DNA of 64,000 bases from assembly GCA_009746045.1 (NCBI GenBank), contig RPFO01000256.1, positions 1,527,656 to 1,591,655 of the forward strand, in the 5' to 3' direction. Numbering within the stretch: the first letter of the stretch is position 1; each line of letters opens with the position of its first letter. Shown in pieces: positions 45,217 through 55,018 of this stretch. The notes beneath the pieces are model-generated. The model saw only the letters and a program-made list of their open reading frames with translations. It made no database searches and was not told the DNA's origin. The position numbers were made by a program, and so were the translations under genes. Source of the stretch: Mesostigma viride (lineage: Eukaryota; Streptophyta; Mesostigmatophyceae; Mesostigmatales; Mesostigmataceae).

Positions 45217-46375
45217 AGGGGACTCGCACGTCCAAAAGCCTGAAAAACTGACTTTAATGAATATCAGTTCCAATGCACTTGGGAACCATCTAGTGATGAT
45301 TGAGTACCATAAATATGATGTTTGGACATTCATGCCACCACTTGTTGGGGGTACTACCCCCAACCACGCACCGGTGGCGAGCTAAAAATAGAAAAAGACG
45401 CTAGTTATGAGATATTTTGCCCAAGACAAACCACTTATCCAAATGACCAGCCCATACATTCCTGCAAAGTTCCCCCACTTCTAAAAAATCTGAGCTATTC
45501 ACATGGTCAAAATAATCACATTTGTTTGAGTTATGAATTTCCCCGCAAAATGGGTACTTTTTTGAGCCAAAAAAAAAAATCAAATCATCAACACATCAAA
45601 TGGGGTCATCCATACATTCGAAATTCCACTGAGTGGGGGGAAACACAACCCCAAAGTTTGAGCTCATTCTGACAAGCGTAGATCAAGTTATTGATTTTCC
45701 TGTGATGCCACCTGGGTAGACGCTAAAAGAGAATTGAGCTAGTGCTGAGCCAAAATGACATCTGTTTTGCTACCCTCGACACACAAAAACATGCCCACTT
45801 TGATCACGGAGTGTGAGGAGGATGTCCGGAGCGTCATACGCCCCACCCCTCCATCGGCACAGCCAGCCTTGTGAGTCTACCCTTGACAACAAGGCCGGTA
45901 GGACGACACGCCTGAGCAGCATATGCAATGCCTATCTCAGGCTAATAATATGTGATTTTGTGCCAACAACCAAGTTGTTCCACCCAACAACACATTAAAA
46001 ACCCTCTTCCAAAATGCCCAACAAGCCGGACACGTGGAGGACCACACACGCAGTATATAAAGAGAAAATAAGCTGACTTTTTATCCAGCCAACCTCAGTG
46101 GCTATAAGCTGCTCTGGTTAGCATGACAAAGACTATCATTTACTCAGTGGGAAAGGTGAAGAGACCATTGGAACAACCTACCTGACACATGTGCCACCAA
46201 AGCATTGTGTCCCGCAAAATGCACACTGCCTCCTTTCTAACAAGCACGAGCCACTTTCTTTAGGAGACAGGTGCCAGCTCGTCAGTGTCTGGGGAAAATG
46301 ATGCCGCTGCTTAGGAAGACCGCGTGAATTTCCTCGAACACAACTGTCTATAAAGCAAAAGAAATTTCAGAGAAG
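45217..46375. other. Non-coding interval
   Basis: It begins GGGGACTCG after TTAA, like the dispersed repeat at 26753 and 48320, but does not continue in homology. A 116-codon frame (45322-45672) has no recognisable features. Confidence 0.35.
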
Positions 46376-46379
46376 CATG

Positions 46380-46545
46380 GAAATAAAAGCATTTCAATGC
46401 ACAAGGATACACATTTCCATCACCATTCATCTTCATCATCCTGAACGACTCGAACACGCGGACAAGATAACGGCAGGCTCGAGCTACCATGGTCCGGATT
46501 CTCCCGATTTCTGGCCTGCGCTGGTTGTCTCCTTGATAAAAGCAT
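46380..46545 (+). repeat. Fragment of Penelope-like terminal repeat, inverted
   Basis: Close match to the complement of 49459-49615 (ACACATTTCCATCACCATTC, then CTGGCCTGCGCTGGTTGTCT). It is less diverged than the copy at 25820. Confidence 0.8.
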
Positions 46546-47060
46546 TACACCTTCCCGACAGGTTGTGGGCCACGCGCTGCAGCAAGCCAGCCACGTCACA
46601 GACGAACTTGCAAAAAAACATCCAGGAATCTAGCGATGCAGCGCCAGGACCCGCAACTTGATCATGGCTGCATCTGGCCGGAAAGAAGGCAAAAAGCTTA
46701 CGCACAACGAGCTAAGAAAGCAGGAAAACGCTATAGCTTAAGAACGTACCATAACGGGCATTTATTCGTGCCCAGGCGCACAAGAAAGGCCACCCTTTCA
46801 AGGAGAGGTCGGGCGCGCATTGCGCAGGCCTAATGTTATCTTACCGCAAAATGACGGGAAAGGTAAAGATACAAGCGGGAATCTTTACGGCTTTAGAAAC
46901 ATCATTAAACTAGCTTCCCTTACGACCATCAAAACTGGCAACAATCGACAATCACACGGGCAGGCATCCATTATACTTTATTCATCCCGACAGAAATTCA
47001 GGCCGGACCCCCCCTGCCGATCGATGGTAAAGAAAAAAAGCCCGCGACATTATAGATCGC

Positions 47061-48105
47061 AACTATCCCACAGGTCCCAAAGCTAGCGGAGCAGACGGCC
47101 ACCATTGCCTCCCAGCCACCCCGGCAGGATGCTGGTGACCTCCCGCTCTCCTAGGCGGACCTGCTGCGGACAGCGACCGCCTCCACCACCGACGCCATCG
47201 CCACGAAGCTCCAAGAGCTGGAGGACCACCGCCAGGCCCAGCGACGGGAGGTCACCGATCGCGCTCGCCGCGAGTGCCGAGTGGTGCTACGTCGCTTCCC
47301 CCAGACGCCAGGTGAGACGTCAACCTCCCTTGCTGACGAGATCAAGAACCAGCTTCTTACCCTCATGGGCCTGGTAGGTGAGGTAGAACTGCGTGGGTGC
47401 CACCGCCTTCCCCACTCACGGGACAAGGCGGCCACCCCACCAGTCCTGCTCACCTTCCTCTCCCCTGAGGATAAGCAGCGGTTCCTCTCTCGTCGCAAGC
47501 GGTTGCACGACCTCACCTGGACGCTGGATGACGACCTAACCCCCGCTCAGCAACAGCAGCGACGCGACCTGTGGCCGGAATACCTCCGCCATAAGCAGGA
47601 CCCCCAGAAGCCCAAGGTGTACTGGAGGGGCGGGGACCTGATGATCAACCACAAGATGTGGACGCCCCCAGCGGGCTAGAATAGCAATAGCCCTAGCTTG
47701 TAACCATTGGAGTCACTGTCGCTAAGGCAGCCATGCCTAGAATGTTTGCCTAGCTGTGCCAACAAACCTAGTCACGTGCCGCCAACGCACGGTACACAAC
47801 CAGCCATAGCCTTAGCCTAGTTCTAGTACAGCCATGCTACGCCCTGGCTATGTTCAGATTACTTGCCCACGCTCCTTGCTATGATATGCTCACATGGGTC
47901 TTATTGCACCCACAGTTTGCCGGATCGTTAGCCTGTCCTTTTAGCTAGCCGCGCCCGATTGCAGCTGTGGCATGCCTTTGGCATGAAGGAGACGGGGGGT
48001 CTCTGCCCTTTCTCCTGTAGTGCACACACAGGGATTAAAAGCACTTCGGTGCTCCGTGACTCCCCAACGGGAGCACGAGTTTAATTAAGTAATTAACTAT
48101 CCCAC
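47061..48105 (+). mobile_element. ORF1-only, non-autonomous LINE
   Basis: AACTATCCCAC at 47061-47071 and 48095-48105 is an 11-bp target-site duplication around 1,023 bp. Inside are an ORF1-like frame, then directly a ~410-bp 3' region, the GTGCTCC/GGAGCAC hairpin and a TTAA tail. No reverse transcriptase sequence is present. It sits inside a copy of the dispersed repeat seen at 26753. Confidence 0.9.
47281..47679 (+). CDS. LINE ORF1-like protein of the non-autonomous element
   Basis: About 132 codons as given, but an open reading upstream (LQELEDHRQAQRREVTDRAR, coiled-coil-like) shows it starts earlier, near 47110. It contains IKNQLLTLMGL, VLLTFLSPEDKQRFLSRRKR, DDLTPAQQQQRRDLWPEYL and KVYWRGGDLMIN. 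The last two blocks resemble the C-terminal region of ORF1 proteins in protist LINEs. The stop TAG at 47677-47679 is followed at once by the 3' region. The same C-terminal block occurs at 38206-38350 on minus. It probably binds element RNA. Confidence 0.65.
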   Translation: MVLRRFPQTPGETSTSLADEIKNQLLTLMGLVGEVELRGCHRLPHSRDKAATPPVLLTFLSPEDKQRFLSRRKRLHDLTWTLDDDLTPAQQQQRRDLWPEYLRHKQDPQKPKVYWRGGDLMINHKMWTPPAG

Positions 48106-48325
48106 CATAAAGTAGAATCAGTAACTAACTTTCTCCAACAATTGAGCATTTTTTCTGCTTTCCGCGAGCCAGATTTGTCACGTTTCGTCTAAAAGCAGTC
48201 GCCATGGCCACTTCCGCAAGCGGGGTGCGCGCACCGTGCACCCACTTTTCACGGTACGGAGGGTACCGCGGAATTTTTTTGGCGCGGAAAATATTCGCCG
48301 CGCCGAGTCCCCTTAATTAATTAAC
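48106..48325 (-). repeat. Dispersed repeat bordering TTAA, inverted copy
   Basis: The complement matches 26753-26950 (GGCGCGGCGAATATTTTCCG, GTGGGTGCACGGTGCGCGCA). Its other part is at about 46850-47060, separated by the ORF1-only LINE. Confidence 0.7.
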
Positions 48326-48691
48326 CAACTGTACATCTTTCCATAATAAGGCAACCAGGGGCAACTGTATAGACGTCATCCATGATAAGCACAACGTCTA
48401 CACCATCCCAATGGCCACAGGAAAGATGTACACCTGAGTTCGACTGACGTAAGAGTTAGACACTCTAATTAATGGCCGATTTTGTACTATTGTTCTCAAT
48501 AGCTGACTGAGAAACAGGTGGACTTTCCAGCCTGCATGCATGGGCAATTGTCGCTATTGTGTGTGTGTTGCTTGTTTTGCTTACAAGTGCTTCTTTTCAT
48601 TTTCTTTTTTGTTTTGTTTGAGCTAATTGTCTTGTTGCGTGCGCCCCAAGCCTGGACGATATAGCTATCGTCCCCTGGGGAAGGGAGGAGT
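48326..48691 (+). other. Degraded 3' part of an LTR retrotransposon with polypurine tract
   Basis: No coding motif is found. It ends in GGGGAAGGGAGGAG (48678-48691) directly before TGTTACGG, a typical polypurine tract and LTR start. Confidence 0.45.
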
Positions 48692-49360
48692 GTTACGGCC
48701 CAGACCTTTGTATGGGCGTAACAATTAAAAATTAAATTAAATTAAATTAAATTAAATTATGACATGCCTCCGTGGGGGGGTCATGTAGCACATATTCCAT
48801 GATGGATGGGGTGGAGGAAGCCGCGTGATCGAACTATCCTAACTCTAAGCTATCTAGAAAATCCTAACTACACTACTCATCAAAACGCCTCCTCCGCTTG
48901 GGGGGCGTAACAATGCCTTCAACAAATAACTCGAAAGTCATTTGTTATTCGTTTGGGACTTTCGGTAGCTCGCTTTCATAGCCAGCCGCGGACTATAGGA
49001 CTCAATTCCGGACTTATTTGGGAATTTGTCCTAAGTTCGGGACTTTGTGTGTTTATTTGGTACTTTGTGTGTTTCGGACCAGTTATTTTGGGCCTAGCCA
49101 GAAGTACGAGATCTTCTAGGGGCCGGCCCGGCCCTAGACGTCAGACAGAACCTATTGGGGCCTGACCGCAGTCTCTGGAAGATCGGCGCGCCTGCACACC
49201 AACTTGCCAGCTTGGTAGCGCAGCTAGGTGAAATTGGTCTGAGGACGATGGACTCGCGCTCTTTTGGTTTGATGATAAACGAAACGAGTGTTGACGACTC
49301 TCTCAGACCAAGGGGCACTAATCCGGATGTCATTTGCCTCATGACATGCCGTGTTATATA
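48692..49360 (+). repeat. LTR (TGTTACGG...) interrupted by a LINE tail
   Basis: It begins at the TG after the polypurine tract, continues after the insertion at 48726-48902, and is judged to end near 49330-49360; no partner LTR is present to fix the right end. Repeats of GGACTTTGTGTGTTT lie at 49041-49076. Confidence 0.45.
48714..48914 (-). mobile_element. LINE 3' end with (AATTT)n tail
   Basis: GGGCGTAACAAT at 48714-48725 and 48903-48914 is a 12-bp duplication. The insert has an AAATT-unit tail at left, then TATGACATGCCTCCGTGGGG. It is a third LINE tail type, different from the TTAA-tailed families. Confidence 0.8.
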
Positions 49361-49458
49361 GCTAGATTAATTAATCATGATATAGGGCCTAGCTGAGGAT
49401 AAAGCGCGGCTCAGTTAGTCAACTTACTGCGATCTTTGCTTGCTATCGCAGTACGCGG

Positions 49459-49808
49459 ATATCAAAGAGACAACCAGCGCAGGCCAGAAATCGGGAGAAT
49501 CCGGACCATGGTAGCTCGAGCCTGCCGTTATCTTTTCCGCGTTTTCGAGTCGTTCAGGATGATGAAGATGAATGGTGATGGAAATGTGTATCCTTGTGCA
49601 TTGAAATTATGGCTGGCTTACGTGTGGAGCGACTAGATGACCTAGACGGTGGGGCCGGAAACAGCATGCTTGATCAGGGCGTGTGTTTCTAGCCTAACTG
49701 GCCGGGAGTGTCTAGTGGTGAGCACCATTGCTGCGATCGCTCTCCCACCATTTACGAGGAAATACCCGCAAATGGAAAACCACTGAAAAGATCTAGCTAG
49801 TCAGTCAT
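49459..49808 (-). repeat. Penelope-like pseudo-LTR, 3' copy
   Basis: Starts ATATCAAAGAGAC, ends CTAGTCAGTCAT. Same as 54011-54360. Related fragments are at 46380 and 25820. Confidence 0.92.
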
Positions 49809-50018
49809 CACGTTAGCCATGCCATGATTCCAAACGTCCAAGAACTGCACACGGTGCAAAGGCAAAAAGCCGGAGGACAGCACTTTCAAATGTGCGGCGG
49901 GAACCAAAAGCCCGCGGATGCCAGAAAACATCGTGTTGCGGCAGCGACGCGACGATGTGGACAACGAATCCAGTGCCAAGCTCGGAACGGCCGCAAAGGA
50001 GATCTGGCATCACAGGGT

Positions 50019-53000
50019 TCAGATGTGCGGAGATACTATGCGATCCAGCCGGTCCACGACCTGTTTGTAGAGCTTGTGCCAAGGGGCAGCACCGAACAGA
50101 TGTGGGTGACGTTGCAAAAAACATCGGACTTGACGGAGCATAATGGCTCGGTCATAGTCTTTGACCAATAAACGCTGCAAGAGTTCAACAAGAGTCGTGA
50201 TGAAATCAACACGATAAGAACAAAGACGGGAAAAACGATGTAACTGAGAAAGAACAACACCATATTTTGCTGTGTGGGAAAGGAGACTGTGAATATCGGG
50301 GTAACGAATAAAAGGAATTTGCTGGTATTTAGGATCCTTGCGCTTATCATAGACAGCCGTACGCCAGCCCTTCTTGTTATGGGTAATGTTAAGATCGAGG
50401 TAATTGCAATGAGTATCCTCCGACGTGAGCTTTAATGTGAGGGACGCTTGCGGGTAGATGCCAGGCAGACCAGCGGTGATATACAAATGGGTTGCGAAAT
50501 CAGGGTTGTCGAAAGCGATGACATCATCAATGTATCGACATGTATGGATAAAACGCCTGATGAGAACATCATCGTTTGAGGCAATGAGATTCTCCATGAA
50601 TGCAAGCTCATAAGTGTATAGATAGAGGTTTGCAAGGAGCCCGGCACAGTTAGTGCCCATAGGGATGCCGATAGCTTGTTGGTATACATTGCCCGCAAAA
50701 CAGATGAAGGTGTTATCAACAAGATAAGAGATCCAATGGACAAGGTCAGCCTTCGTGATAATATAATTATAACCATCCCGCACGATAGCACCTGCCGCGA
50801 TCCCTGAGAGCCACGTTGCCGTGGGCTTGGTCTGAGAAACACGCACGTGCAGGTGGTTGCGCCCGTGAGGCCTACGTGCATACAGACGAGTAAGGAGGCT
50901 ATCTAAACGAGCTTTCAAATCGTGCAAATCTAGTGTGGTATATAGAGTGGTGAAATCATAGGTGGCTATGGGCATAGGTATACGTTTCTCTGCTGCTGTC
51001 TTAGAACGGCTAAGGGCGGCAAGGCGTAGGCGTACTTGGGCTGAGTCTATGACGATCCAACTACCAGCGCATTCATACCCGGCATTCGACAGCACCTCCA
51101 CCCATAATGCATTGGCTTCGGGGAGAAGAGCATTCAAAGCATGGCAGATGAGTTTCGAGAGAGGCATCAGTGGGGCTGAATGCGACGCAGCAATGGTGCG
51201 CAAAGCAACAGGAGTTTTGTGCAGCTTAAGAGTGAGATACAGATATGGGAACGTAGTGGTGGTGGCGCGTCGCTGCCGCTTAAGGAATGCCCGAGCAAAA
51301 ATGTTTTGGCTGTGCAGAAAAGCCCGATGAGCAGCAGTGATACTGGCGGTGGACTGTGCACGCTGAACATAGGTAGGGCTGGACGCCAACTCGTGTTGCA
51401 AAGTAGCAAGGTAGTGCTTCTTGCATATGAAAGCAAAGTTGTTGGCACTCTTGTCAACACACGTGATGATAAAGTCCTGCTTGAAGTGGTCAAGAAGTGC
51501 TTTATCTGTGGTGTTGAGCCAGGTGGTGCGGTGGACCTGCTGGAGACGGTAATCAAGCCTGGTGAGACGTGCATTGCATTCGTGAATGACGGCGCGAAAC
51601 CACGGTTCCATGGCAAGGGGAGCAAGCTGTAGGTCCGTGCTCATGGCATTGCAGAATTTGCGCAGTGATGTGGAGAGCAGTGCATTCACCTCTTTGGCAC
51701 ACGTGCGCTGGACCCACGGCCGAAACTTGGTGCCTTTGGCAAAAAGGTCTACAAGCGTGTGGCTCGGCAGGATGCTGAGGTCAGCGGTCATGACGTGCTG
51801 TGAGGTGGGATCAAGGTACTTGAAATACCGTTGTTGTTGGCAGGGGCAGGGCCCTGCCAAGATGGTGGCCAGCTCGGTGGGCGTTGTATCGCGGCTGACC
51901 TTCCCGTTGCTGAAAACCATTTGTCCCAAGGTGGGAGAGTAATGCCAGGCGGCAATGGGAGTGCCGAAAGTGTTGCGCACCACGAGCGGCATCGCAGCCT
52001 GCACTTGCGGCAAATGCAGAATGTGTGGCAAACACAGCTCATCCATCGCAGCATGAATGAAAGGTGAGATCAGCAAACGGCGCGGACGCAGTGCATCTGC
52101 ATTCCCATTGACACGGTGCCGAATGATACGTGAGAGAAGGCCTCGCAGACTAGTGGCATGGGAGCGGGGGACTTGCAGATCAGCTGGGGAGCACGACCCG
52201 ACGGCAATGTGTAAGCTGGTAAGCTTCTTCAAGCTGCAGGCTTCGAGATAGGATGCATGAAAGTTGCCGCGTTGCATAAGCCGAGACATGTGACGTAAGC
52301 AGCGGAGACTGGTGGAGTAAAGGGAAGGATCGGTGGACACATGTGTGGAAGGTGGAGGGGCCGGGGTGACGCTGGGGGGATAGGGGCGATATGGGTGGAG
52401 ATTGTGCTTCAGACGCCAGGCACGGATGAACATAAGAGGGCGGGGACGGAGGGGAGGCGGGCGGCGGCGAGACCGAGCTTTGAAACTCTTGCCTTCAATG
52501 CAAAAACCGTGGGGCAGAAATGCATGTAACATTCGTTTCCAAAACGTTTCCCGATGCCCTGCGGCTTTGCGAAAAGCGGCGCCGGTAAAGGTGCCGGGGA
52601 CATGTTCCAAGGGGACGACTCGCCAATCCCACCACCCGTATTGGGCCATGGCGCCATGTAGGGGGGTGTCGTCGTTGGCGGCAGGGCGGCCAATATGAAG
52701 GCGGCGTGCCGCTCGGACATGTTCCTGAAAACGCGTCCAGGCATCCCGTTGCGTCTGGCCAACGTAGATACGCTGAGGGTACCTGCGGTTGTAAATGGCA
52801 TAAATGACGCGATGGGTGCTTACGGGGTGTGGGCGAGTGGAGTTGGTAAGCGACAAATGCGTGCGCTGTAAGCGCCGGAGGCGACGTAGAGTATGGTCAT
52901 CCTTGCAGTGATGGTTATGGCGCGTGTTGATGCGACAACGCTTCCGCCATGCCTGTGAGGAGATACGATAGGGGAACTGCCGAGAAATAGCAGTGTACTT

Positions 53001-53075
53001 CCGGTAATCAATGCCACTGGATTGCCGTATTCTGTGGAGGGTAAGAGCATGCCAGAAAGTCATAAGGTGTTTCAT
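50019..53075 (-). CDS. Penelope-like polyprotein: GIY-YIG endonuclease and reverse transcriptase
   Basis: An intact frame of 1,018 codons. Approximate residues: a Cys/His-rich stretch 47-61 (CRINTRHNHHCKDDH), GIY-YIG endonuclease 90-200 (VIYAIYN, RIYVGQTQRDAWTRF, then an H/R-rich part), a connector, and the reverse transcriptase from about 530: VDKSANNFAFICKKHY, LYLTLKLHKTP, ATYDFTTLYTTLDL (first catalytic Asp, 707), AIGIPMGTNCAGLLANLYLY and CRYIDDVIAFD (YIDD, 848-851), then a thumb-like region. The LKLHKTP and IPMGTNCA motifs are typical of Penelope-like reverse transcriptases. In canonical Penelope the endonuclease is C-terminal; N-terminal placement is the mark of the Naiad/Chlamys group. 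The enzyme would nick target DNA and prime reverse transcription there. The ATG at 53075 gives the longest frame. Confidence 0.92.
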   Translation of the reverse strand: MKHLMTFWHALTLHRIRQSSGIDYRKYTAISRQFPYRISSQAWRKRCRINTRHNHHCKDDHTLRRLRRLQRTHLSLTNSTRPHPVSTHRVIYAIYNRRYPQRIYVGQTQRDAWTRFQEHVRAARRLHIGRPAANDDTPLHGAMAQYGWWDWRVVPLEHVPGTFTGAAFRKAAGHRETFWKRMLHAFLPHGFCIEGKSFKARSRRRPPPLRPRPLMFIRAWRLKHNLHPYRPYPPSVTPAPPPSTHVSTDPSLYSTSLRCLRHMSRLMQRGNFHASYLEACSLKKLTSLHIAVGSCSPADLQVPRSHATSLRGLLSRIIRHRVNGNADALRPRRLLISPFIHAAMDELCLPHILHLPQVQAAMPLVVRNTFGTPIAAWHYSPTLGQMVFSNGKVSRDTTPTELATILAGPCPCQQQRYFKYLDPTSQHVMTADLSILPSHTLVDLFAKGTKFRPWVQRTCAKEVNALLSTSLRKFCNAMSTDLQLAPLAMEPWFRAVIHECNARLTRLDYRLQQVHRTTWLNTTDKALLDHFKQDFIITCVDKSANNFAFICKKHYLATLQHELASSPTYVQRAQSTASITAAHRAFLHSQNIFARAFLKRQRRATTTTFPYLYLTLKLHKTPVALRTIAASHSAPLMPLSKLICHALNALLPEANALWVEVLSNAGYECAGSWIVIDSAQVRLRLAALSRSKTAAEKRIPMPIATYDFTTLYTTLDLHDLKARLDSLLTRLYARRPHGRNHLHVRVSQTKPTATWLSGIAAGAIVRDGYNYIITKADLVHWISYLVDNTFICFAGNVYQQAIGIPMGTNCAGLLANLYLYTYELAFMENLIASNDDVLIRRFIHTCRYIDDVIAFDNPDFATHLYITAGLPGIYPQASLTLKLTSEDTHCNYLDLNITHNKKGWRTAVYDKRKDPKYQQIPFIRYPDIHSLLSHTAKYGVVLSQLHRFSRLCSYRVDFITTLVELLQRLLVKDYDRAIMLRQVRCFLQRHPHLFGAAPWHKLYKQVVDRLDRIVSPHI

Positions 53076-54010
53076 GATGATTCAGATGCACTGAGAGCTA
53101 AGACATCAAACAGAACCAGAGCGGAGCATATTGAGGTAAGTCAATATTCACTGCGTAACACCCGTTACGCGATAGCGGTGGTCCATGATGCATCTCCCCG
53201 GGGCAGGATGTGGCTAACAACACAGCTGAATGGACTCGGAACATGTGGATTCCCAGTGGGGGGGCCTTCCAATTGTCATACTTGACACCTCTTTCCTGTA
53301 ACGAAAAGATTTCCCTTCTTCATGTTCCAGATGAGTCACCGTGCTCCTGCCTTTGTGTTTTTTTGGCGTTTGTAAAGAGATATGGGAGGGTAAACAAAAG
53401 CAAAGGCTGATATTGCCGTGTGGGGGGCCCGATCCTTGGTTAGTCTCTCAAGTGCCCACAGAAAAACACGAGAGTAGCACACACAGCGCGCAGCCCAGCC
53501 TAGCTCCCTCAGTAAAAGTAAAAGAAAAAGGACAAGAACAGCAAAACAAACGAGAACAAGAAAAAGAACAAAACACAGACACGTAGTGCAATGTGAGCGG
53601 AATGATGGAGGAAGGTGAGAGGGGGACATCGTATTGAATGTGTAGGCATTGAGGCAGCCGAAGCGTCCCATCCCCGGGTACATTCGTGGCTTTCAAAAAA
53701 GCCACAACCTGCGTGGAAGAGGAAAATGCAGGAACGATGAGTATGATCCTGAAAACGAGGTTGAGGAAACGCGGAGAGGAAATGCCGGCCGCTGAAACGA
53801 TTCCGATGGAACTATGGGTTTCGCCGACATGAGGCGGTGCAGCTGACTATCTCTATGGTGTCGTGTGTGACCGGGAGTGCCGGTTCACGTGCGCACTCGT
53901 CGGACTAGCCCGACGACATGTGTGCTTGGTTGCCCACGGCTGAAATCCTCTTGCCCGTCATGCAAAGGCCACGCCTCCTAGCCGAAAACGAACTATATTC
54001 AACCAATCTA

Positions 54011-54360
54011 ATATCAAAGAGACAACCAGCGCAGGCCAGAAATCGGGAGAATCCGGACCATGGTAGCTCGAGCCTGCCGTTATCTTTTCCGCGTTTTCGA
54101 GTCGTTCAGGATGATGAAGATGAATGGTGATGGAAATGTGTATCCTTGTGCATTGAAATTATGGCTGGCTTACGTGTGGAGCGACTAGATGACCTAGACG
54201 GTGGGGCCGGAAACAGCATGCTTGATCAGGGCGTGTGTTTCTAGCCTAACTGGCCGGGAGTGTCTAGTGGTGAGCACCATTGCTGCGATCGCTCTCCCAC
54301 CATTTACGAGGAAATACCCGCAAATGGAAAACCACTGAAAAGATCTAGCTAGTCAGTCAT
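54011..54360 (-). repeat. Penelope-like pseudo-LTR, 5' copy
   Basis: Same as 49459-49808. On the minus strand it precedes the leader and ORF. Confidence 0.92.
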
Positions 54361-55018
54361 AGGATATGCGGCTATGCTGGCTTATTAAACTGCACCTTAT
54401 ACTAGATTAGATCTTTCGCACTGTCCGGATCGGGATGTAACAATGGGCACTAGTATAACTGGTCCCAAGCCCAACATAAGAGCTGACCACCTATTGCACG
54501 TACCTCACTGACCACAAGTATCTGCAGTAATGTATCTGTAAGTGTTACCTTACACATCTGTGATAGTATCTTACAACGGGCACAGCGATGGCATGACACA
54601 ATTACTTCTGAAAACATGGCTCGTTTCTAATAATAATAGACATATACGTGAAAATAAAAATGTCTGCACGCTAAAAATAGGCCACAGAAGTAGGCGCACA
54701 ACAACCGAGCAATGTACACGCTACGAACGCTGGCAGCGAGAAATCCCAACTGCACCACGAATTCGCATAAATGTAATAATTTCCTGCGTAATAGAATCCA
54801 ATGACCACGCAACCCCACGTTCATTAAATTCTGCATGGCCAGCTCCATAAAAAATAAAAAAGGAACTCACAGGTATCCATGCCAGTGCACTGCCACGACC
54901 AGGCACAGCTGTACCGGCCCCCACCCAGGCACCTATCATTTCTACAATACATAACTAATTTACAGAGTAATGCCATCACTTTATACAATCGCTCGCCCGC
55001 CCCAACGGTCCACGAGCT
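54361..55018. other. Interval between Penelope-like element and PFK 3' end
   Basis: AT-rich, with no gene seen. It probably contains the PFK 3' untranslated region. Confidence 0.4.

Larger units (their letters stand above)
49459..54360 (-). mobile_element. Penelope-like element with N-terminal GIY-YIG, between direct repeats
   Basis: Two identical-looking 350-bp repeats (49459-49808, 54011-54360) flank a single long minus-strand ORF. Penelope-like elements often carry such pseudo-LTRs. The ORF has a GIY-YIG domain before the reverse transcriptase. The leader (53076-54010) is non-coding. The intact ORF and near-identical repeats suggest recent activity. Flanks show no clear target-site duplication. 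Confidence 0.88.

Noticed and set aside
49459-49808. Hammerhead ribozyme in the Penelope-like repeat
   Set aside because: Such ribozymes occur in related elements, but the nearest match (CTGAACGACTCGAAAAC) breaks the CUGANGA core and the GAAA is lost in the copy at 46380.
53336-53683. Hydrophobic minus-strand ORF upstream of the Penelope-like ORF
   Set aside because: It lies in the element leader, is A/T-skewed low-complexity DNA and has no family features.
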